NCBI GenBank assembly: GCA_023101725.1 | Contig: JALJCO010007141.1 | Span: forward strand, 124,001-188,000 | Direction: 5' to 3' | DNA from: Atherinomorus stipes | Taxonomy: Eukaryota > Chordata > Actinopteri > Atheriniformes > Atherinidae | Length of the DNA: 64,000 nucleotides | In this document: positions 57,905 to 64,000 of the stretch, one piece after another | Numbering within the stretch: the first letter of the stretch is position 1 | How the letters are laid out: every line of letters begins with the position of its first letter | Translations under genes and position numbers: made by a program | Notes under the pieces: model-generated | Told to the model about the DNA's origin: nothing | Database searches by the model: none | Seen by the model: only the letters and a program-made list of their open reading frames with translations

Positions 57905-58195
57905 ATAAAAAACTTTTTTATACTGTAGCAACATTGACAATGAGAGCAAAGCTCTTGCTTCGGAGTAAGTAGTAGTATACAACGGTTGCCAATGGGCCAG
58001 TACATCTGGTTATATTTTACTAAACTAATGGCAAATTCTATATGGCCTACTATCATTGCAGGCTTGAGGCAGGGATTCACATGCATGAAGATGCATACTA
58101 GGGTAAACAAGAGGCTCAATATCAACACAGAGAGAAGGTGTGTGACATGCTATGTTCCAGATGGATTTCTAATTCCTTCAACCTGGAAATGATGA
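57905..58195. other. No recognisable feature
   Basis: Short unique-looking stretch before the retroposon tail. Confidence 0.5.
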
Positions 58196-58201
58196 ATTTC
58201 A

Positions 58202-59600
58202 AAATCAAATCAAATCAAAGATACCTTATTGATCCCCGAGGGGAAATTCATGTTTCAGTATAACCCAGCCAAGACACACAGACAAAAAAAAACATAACAA
58301 GACAGGATCAGGCAGACCGTGGTCAAGCAGCCCCTCGCAGGGCACACCTGTGCAGAAAGAAAATGGTGACATGAGGAAAGATGGGTAGGTGGTAAAAAAA
58401 AAAAAAGGTCTCCAAACTCTCCACGTACACAGGTGGAGACCTGGGAGACAAAAAAAGACACACCAATACATAGAAGCACGAACTCAGGCAATCACAACAT
58501 GAAGACACACTGTGGGCAGAAAGGAGGTGTATCCCCTCCAGACAGCCGAGCGGGGACGCTCAGGCACCCTCCAGGCCCAGTCTGTCCAGAAAGGCGGGAA
58601 AAAGAGGAGGTACGGCAGAAGCATTGAGTCTTAAGGGGAGGTGTGCAGTGATCTTGTGTGTCCATGGATGCGTGTGCGTGTGAGTTCACACCCAGTCTCT
58701 GTCCACATATGTTATGGTGGCCTTGGGGGTGCTGGCCAGGTGGTCCACTTCCCGTGAGAGATGTGCGGGGGAGGGAACAGGGAGGGATGCTGAGAGTCCA
58801 TTCGTATAACTTTCTCGGGGAGTTTGCAGACAGCCCGTGTTAACCCAAACACAGGTCTCTCTTCAGGGTCGCCAAAGCAGATAGCAGAAGATGCTTTGAA
58901 ACAGGTCAGACGTGCTGGTGTCTGCCTTGAGTCCTTAACAGGTCTCCATGGCAGCATCAATCGGCCGAATCAGGGGTCAATTTTCCAGGAGCCGTGCCAA
59001 CTTTTCCACAGATGTACGCACTTCGCGGACGAGGTTCGGAACCGCAGCCAGCGTGCCAAGCTGGGCCTGAATGACATCTAGCTTGTGATGAAGCTCGTGC
59101 AACGCCAGAGTCTGAGTGTTGATAGCATGACTGATCCCCACACAAATGTCAGGCAGTGTGCCAGTAGCTGCCAGCAGCCCTCCAACTTTGCGATAAACCT
59201 GGAAAATGCCCACACCAATCAGCAGGAACCCGGCTATCATAAATCCAAATAGGTAGAGCTCTTCAACGTCCTCGGGCAGCACTGACAGACACATGATCTT
59301 CCATTTGCCCCAGCAATCGATCACATATCCCGCCAGGTGCGTACTGTAGGGGCAAGACGCGTCACCACATCCTGCTCTTCGGGTGGAAAAAATGTGATCA
59401 ATTGCATTGAGAGACCAGTTGATCAAATCCATCGTCGTTGTTGTCGAGATTCAGAAAGTTATGCAGACAGAGGCTCAGAGAGTCGACCGGACAGGAGAGC
59501 AGCAGGGAAAATAAGGGAAGGAGGGAGCAGAAGAAAAAGCGCCCGCCTCCGTCGAGAGCAGAATGGGAATTTTCACTTATAACTCCTAGGGAAACAGGGA
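58202..59600 (-). mobile_element. Single-ORF retroposon with pentamer tail
   Basis: On the minus strand a transcript-like unit ends with GAATTTCCCCTCGGGGATCA, then ATAAGGTATC and the pentamer array TTTGA (plus CAAATCAAATCAAATC at 58205-58220). This 3' hairpin-plus-pentamer end is typical of LINE-mobilised sequences in fish. Upstream is a ~0.77-kb 3' leader-like segment, the intact 151-codon frame at 58977-59432, and a GC-rich 5' leader. The 5' border (about 59570-59600) and a target duplication could not be fixed. No reverse transcriptase, integrase or transposase is encoded, so if it moves it depends on another element's machinery. Alternatively it is a processed copy of a host gene. Confidence 0.6.
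58977..59432 (-). CDS. Small single-pass membrane protein encoded by the retroposon (151 aa)
   Basis: I do not recognise the family. The frame starts at a genuine ATG in a good Kozak context (ACGATGG) and is uninterrupted to its stop. Visible parts: an N-terminal segment with four cysteines (residues 22, 27, 40, 48), an acidic PEDVEELY turn (53-60), one strong hydrophobic span LFGFMIAGFLLIGVGIFQVY (61-80) followed by RK, a small-residue hinge (GGLLAATGTLP), and a helical tail from about 100 to 150 with leucine/isoleucine spacing compatible with a coiled coil (HELHHKLDVIQAQLGTL). No signal peptide is evident; the basic residues after the span suggest the tail is cytosolic. It might anchor a complex at a membrane, but no function can be assigned. 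The 3' flank looks like a retroposon 3' end, not a normal gene neighbourhood. Confidence 0.6.
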   Translation of the reverse strand: MDLINWSLNAIDHIFSTRRAGCGDASCPYSTHLAGYVIDCWGKWKIMCLSVLPEDVEELYLFGFMIAGFLLIGVGIFQVYRKVGGLLAATGTLPDICVGISHAINTQTLALHELHHKLDVIQAQLGTLAAVPNLVREVRTSVEKLARLLEN

Positions 59601-61985
59601 GAAAAGGCCGAGGACACAATAACTGGATGAACAATGGAAATAGGTCTGATGAAGGGATGGATCCTCCCTGGAAGCAGTGTGGAATCATCTGGACAAAATG
59701 GAACAAAAGGCAGAAACATTTAAAAAAGAGCTTTGGCAAGCCCTTCAAGAAGTTTGTAAACTGCATTTCCAGTTGTGTTTTCACATTTTTCAACAAATTT
59801 TTGGACCTTTCCATTTTATTTTCAATATAGTTCATGAATTTAAAAAAAAAAAGAAGTTTTTTAACAATTCATTTTTAAATTAGTCAGAATTAAAGGCAGA
59901 GTCGGGGATCCTCGAAAAACGGTTCGAGCAAGTTACATTTTAAAAGATACACCCCCCCCCGAAACCACACCTCCAGAGCACAGGAGCGTGTGCACGGATG
60001 GTTTACAAGCGAAGATAACCAATAACAGCCAGGTGGATAGTTCATTACCCTGCTAGTAAACAGAGGGACCACGTTGTGTGTTAAGTGTTAATTTGCTCAC
60101 CTCCAACTCCTTCTGTGGTCTAAAACATCCACACTGCAAACGTTAACGCCTCAGTGACTTGATCCACATCCACTTTTTTTTCTTTTCGGTGCAAACAGCT
60201 GTACAAAAAATTAGCAAAGATCAGTATTTTATCAGATTCCATTAATTTCCCTGATACACAGTGTAGGCTCCAACATTAGCTGGACCCCAGCTTGATAAGT
60301 TGCGACTTCTTGGGTGTCCTATTTTCTTTTCCTCACAATGTAACATGCTGGCTGTGAACAACCAATTGTGAAAAATCAACTTCGGGACTGTCTGCAGACG
60401 TGGAAGAGGAAGGAAAATAAATGATGGGCAGATTATGGAATGGCATGATGCTTTGTTATAAAAAGAAGAAGAAGAAGAAATGCTGCTTATCGTACTGTGT
60501 AAAACTCAAATTTGTGTTTATGACTAACAGGAACAATCTTTTCTCCGCTGCAATTATTGTTCTGCCAAGTGAGCCACCCAAACATTTTCTTCTTGTTGTT
60601 ACAACACAAGCAGATAATTACAGGTTTGTACTCTGAATGAAATTCTCAGGGGAATGATGTGTTGTAAGTCTCTCACTGGGGGATTAGAAAAGGCTGAGAT
60701 AGCAGATCCATGTAGCATCTCTGATAAGATTCACACTGCAGCATGTAGAGGACAAACCCCGTGTCTTCCTGACTGTTGACAGCTCAGACCGTAATGGCTT
60801 CATTTTGCCCCCTTAAAAAAAAAAAAAAGACTAAATAAATAAAAAATTCTTACCTGGACAAAACAGTGCCCATGATGCTCATTTTCTAAGTGTTTCTTTG
60901 GCTTTTACAGGTCAGCTATGTTAAGAATTATAATGCAATTAATGTAGCCAAACATACCTGTGGGAGTAATTCAGAGCCAGTCTGACCTTGGCAGGAGAAG
61001 TAACCGATAAAACCTCAAAATAAAGTCCTCAACTTTGATCGCATTCAGCATAGCTGTCCACTTAATACACTCCGGGGGGTTGTTAATGTGTCGGCTGGAA
61101 AGCATTTTTGGTAAATAAGTATTAAAAGGTAATTGCTTTGCTGGGGTATTTTCATCTCTTGCCACTCCCAAGAACAGTTTCAAAGGATTAGAAAAGTGTT
61201 ATATTAACAAAACTTCAGCATTTCTTCTTGCTTATAAACTCTGAAAGGTTCAAGTTGGGAATTTGATGGAGCGAACAGCTGCTTTTGTGCTTCATGTAAA
61301 GATCCTGGCGTGTGACCACGGAGAAACCACCGGACCGAACTCAATTATCAGTCAAGGATATCTTGCAGAGCTGCATTTTCAGGCTCAACAAAGTCATCAT
61401 AAACTTCACTCCAAGGTTATTCCTATTCATGCTCAACAATCAGTGGCAGCCTTTACAAACAAAATGTCTTATCCAGGCCTCATCTGAATGACATGGAGAT
61501 AATTATCGAGGTGGGCCTCATCTGAATTCATTAGAAACCCCTTTCTCCATGAGATAATGTGGCTATTATGTCAAATTCCCTGTCAGCTATTTTTATCATA
61601 TCTGCCACTGATCTAGTTGTCCATGAATTCACGGGGAGGTAATTACCTCACACTCAGGAAAAAATGGGGTGGAGATGGACTGATGAAGGAAGGGAGGGGA
61701 AGCCTTGGCACAAACCAACACCCCAGGACTTTCTGACTGCAGGAGAAAGACAGTTAAAATGTATGAGATAAAATCAGGAAGACAAGGAAATTTATGATTT
61801 CTGTGTCACCCCGAAGAGAGTTGCTGCGGGAAGCTGAGTGTTAGCAGCATCTGAGTTTGATTAACCACATTACCACATTTCCCAAAACAGAGCCAAAGGC
61901 AAGCTGCCTGTCCCTCCAAGTCAGCGTGCCATGGCAAAATCATTCACTTTGCCATGATGACTCTAATGACTGACACCCAGTACCC
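59601..61985. other. No recognised gene; candidate conserved non-coding stretch at 61460-61660
   Basis: 59641-59883 (plus) holds an open frame with amphipathic character (KELWQALQEVCKLHFQL) that ends in a lysine run; I do not recognise it. TTAAAGGCAGAGTCGGGGAT at 59890 resembles a TTAA-targeting transposon end without a partner. From about 61460 to 61660 the sequence is balanced in composition and dense in homeodomain-type cores (TAATTA, CATTAG, ATTATG), which is the look of a developmental enhancer, but this is impression only. Confidence 0.35.
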
Positions 61986-62285
61986 CTCCATCCATCCATC
62001 CATCCATCTATACATGTGTCCATGAAATTATGTATTAATCCATCCATCTTTCCACCATCCATCCATCCATCCATCCATGGACCCATCTGCTCTTCCATTC
62101 ATCGATCCATTCTTGCATCCCTCTGTCTATCCATGCAGCCGTCCATTAATCCATCCATCCATCAGTAGAGCATCCATCCATCCATCCATCCATCCATCCA
62201 TCCATCCATCCATCCATCCATCCATCCATCCATCCATCCATCCATCCATCCATCCATCCATCCATCCATCCATCCATCCATCCAG
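61986..62285. repeat. (ATCC)n satellite
   Basis: About 300 bases of ATCC tetranucleotide, degenerate at the left, perfect over about 62169-62284. It produces a PSIHPSIH reading frame of no meaning. Confidence 0.98.
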
Positions 62286-63070
62286 TCAGTCATCCAGTCA
62301 TCCACATCTGTCACAGTGAGACCTGTCATCCTTTTATAGTCATTTGATCCTGACGCTTTGACATTGTGTGGTTTTATTTCACTTTTGTTTCACTTACAAA
62401 ACAATAAGGAAAGTGAACCAAGTATTGGCCTGTCATTGAAATCAAGTGTGGTCTGCTACTGTCCGACAACAGCTGTTGGGTGTGTGCTCTCTGTCTCCTA
62501 CAGCAGTTGCTTGAAGGGGATGATTTGGAGCTGCAGGAGCAAGAGACCGGATGGGCACCGTCTCTTTTTTGGACTGCCCAATCAAAGTTAAGACAACACG
62601 CAGCAGAAATTTGGAAGAAGCTTAGTTTTCTGGTGTTTGTAAAAGTTTCTTTGGTTAGTTTTAAACTTTAAACCATTTAAACTTTTGTTGGTTATAAAAG
62701 AGGAAATGAGAGGGTGCAAACATCCTATCCTGGTATTCACGTGACCAGGCTTGCTAGTGTAAACAGACCCGTAAAATATCTGTTGTGTGTCTATGGTAGA
62801 ATGTGAACCTTCATCTACTTGTTTTTACACTGCTATGATTTCTCTCGGTTTTTCTTAAGAAAAAAACTTCTCATCTTGTTCTACATTTATGTGGAAAGCC
62901 TCTGTGTCTCGGCTGGAAACGGACACGAAACATCACTGATACTCAAAAACTGTCTGCATGCAGCAGACTGTGTCACTTAGAACAGAAGCTGGTTGAATAT
63001 GATGTATTTTGCTGGAAAACAGGAGTAACAGGCAGACTGTTATTCAGCAGATGTTCAGTTAATCAGTAGT
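62286..63070. other. No recognisable gene
   Basis: Frames at 62358-62671 have no recognised domain; nothing else stands out. Confidence 0.4.
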
Positions 63071-64000
63071 TGGGTTTCCATTACACTTTTTTGAAAAATA
63101 GAAGCAATTTTTCTTAAATTTCGAAAAAGTACAATTGCAATTTGTAGGTGTTTCCATTGAATGGTATAAACCGTAATTCTCATAAAATCCCGTCCTGCGA
63201 GAGTCCACTTTGAGGAGTGTTTCAGAGCTACTGAAAGCAGCGGATGATCATTCAGGTAAAGTCCGTATGTACGGAGCCTCTGATCACATCAGCAGGGAAA
63301 AAACACTTGTGGCGACTTCAAGAACAGATGCCCGAAACGTAACACAAATTAAAACCCCTCAGGATCAACTTCTGGAGTGTGGATGTCATTTCTTGATCTT
63401 GTATTCGACTTTTATCCAGCATGAGTTCCTGACTGATGTGGCGATGCAGCTGCTGATACGAAGGTGCAGTCATACGATGTTATCCGTATGTTTTATTAAA
63501 TCCTGGTGACATATAATTAACATGTGGGAACGAGATAACCGAGTCGTGGTGTTACAAATGTGTGGAAATGACATTAACAGCTTGTGGCCAGTCGTTACTA
63601 CTTGAAGAACTTAAACCATCTGTATAATGTCGAAATAAATGAACTCAGCTTGCTAAGTTACGGCGATTTGGGGATTTTTCATATATGTGACTAATAAAAC
63701 TTCCCCCATCTCTCCGATTTCACAGTTAATGCTTGTAAATGATCATATTCATCATAATTAAGAAGAAATAACTGGATTTTAATCCCCCACATCATGCCCG
63801 AAGGCGTGTAGTTGCAAAAAAAAATGTTTCCGTTACGCTTATGTGAAAAACTGCTTTATCGAAATGTCTGAATTTACGCCTCATGAAAGCGTAAAAACTT
63901 TTTTTGCGATATTTGAGAGTTTTTTTAAATGTAGGTGTTTCAATAAGCGGTTTTTAATTGCGATATTTGGGTTTTACGCAATTCCAGATGTAATGGAAAC
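63071..64000. mobile_element. DNA transposon of unknown family, cut by the window end
   Basis: Left end TGGGTTTCCATTACACTTTT; the last bases of the window are the inverse, CAGATGTAATGGAAAC. Both ends carry subterminal repeats (AATTGCAATTT / TTTTAATTGCGATATTTG; GTAGGTGTTTC near 63146 and near 63931). The central frame (63210-63509, plus) has no recognised domain. A target duplication cannot be read because the right flank is outside the window. Confidence 0.7.

Noticed and set aside
59438..59883. Plus-strand frames next to the membrane-protein retroposon
   Set aside because: Partly antisense to the retroposon 5' leader; the 59677-59883 frame has amphipathic character but no recognised domain and a lysine-run end from an A tract.
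59889..59912. A TTAA-targeting transposon end (also near 11390)
   Set aside because: TTAAAGG followed by AGAGT/AGGGT was seen at two places, but no complementary partner end was found for either.
62077..62319. Open frame encoding PSIHPSIH repeats
   Set aside because: Pure translation of the ATCC microsatellite.

Overview
The window looks like teleost fish nuclear DNA, probably from a percomorph. The reasons are the mix of mobile elements: L2/Maui-type LINEs with pentanucleotide 3' tails, an RTE/Rex3-like LINE, Tc1-like, hAT and PIF/Harbinger transposons, and a Gmr1-like LTR retrotransposon, plus long TA, CA and ATCC microsatellites. I found no convincing exon of an ordinary host protein gene, no rRNA, no intact tRNA and no CRISPR. 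It reads as intergenic or intronic DNA that has been hit repeatedly by transposons, often one inside another.

Layout. 0-5.9 kb: a TA microsatellite, a THAP-like N-terminal fragment (2.6 kb), and a broken THAP domain whose two halves (3.26 and 5.67 kb) are separated by a long inverted-repeat element that itself holds an L2 LINE. 6.6-8.1 kb: a PIF/Harbinger element with a Myb/SANT-like reading frame, CTG target duplications and an internal tRNA-like segment. 11.6-16.6 kb: a short hAT element, an unclassified repeat cut by a 1.5-kb hAT (perfect 8-bp duplications), a second THAP domain with a TATA box, and an internally deleted L2. 18.8-21.8 kb: a Tc1-like transposase pseudogene split by both an L2 and a hAT. 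22-31 kb: a long element-poor stretch, then several Tc1-like elements. 32-36.3 kb: a short hAT, a 463-bp element with 9-bp duplications, and a 1.3-kb retroposon with a very G-rich head and 16-bp duplications. 41.9-47.6 kb: a complete 5.74-kb LTR retrotransposon on the minus strand. 47.9-50.4 kb: an RTE-like LINE split by a 2.1-kb hAT. 52.4-54.5 kb: a 2.0-kb hAT containing a Tc1-like element. 56-58 kb: small hAT elements. 58.2-59.6 kb: a minus-strand retroposon with an intact 151-codon reading frame for a small membrane protein. 62.0-62.3 kb: ATCC satellite. 63.07 kb to the end: a DNA transposon cut by the window edge.

The two observations I rate highest are the LTR element, whose pol order is protease-integrase-reverse transcriptase-RNase H (integrase before RT, the unusual Gmr1 arrangement), and the retroposon at 58.2-59.6 kb, whose only intact frame encodes a small one-pass membrane protein with a helical C-terminal tail and no recognisable replication enzyme. 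Many insertions are dated relative to one another by nesting and are delimited to the base by target-site duplications read directly from the sequence.
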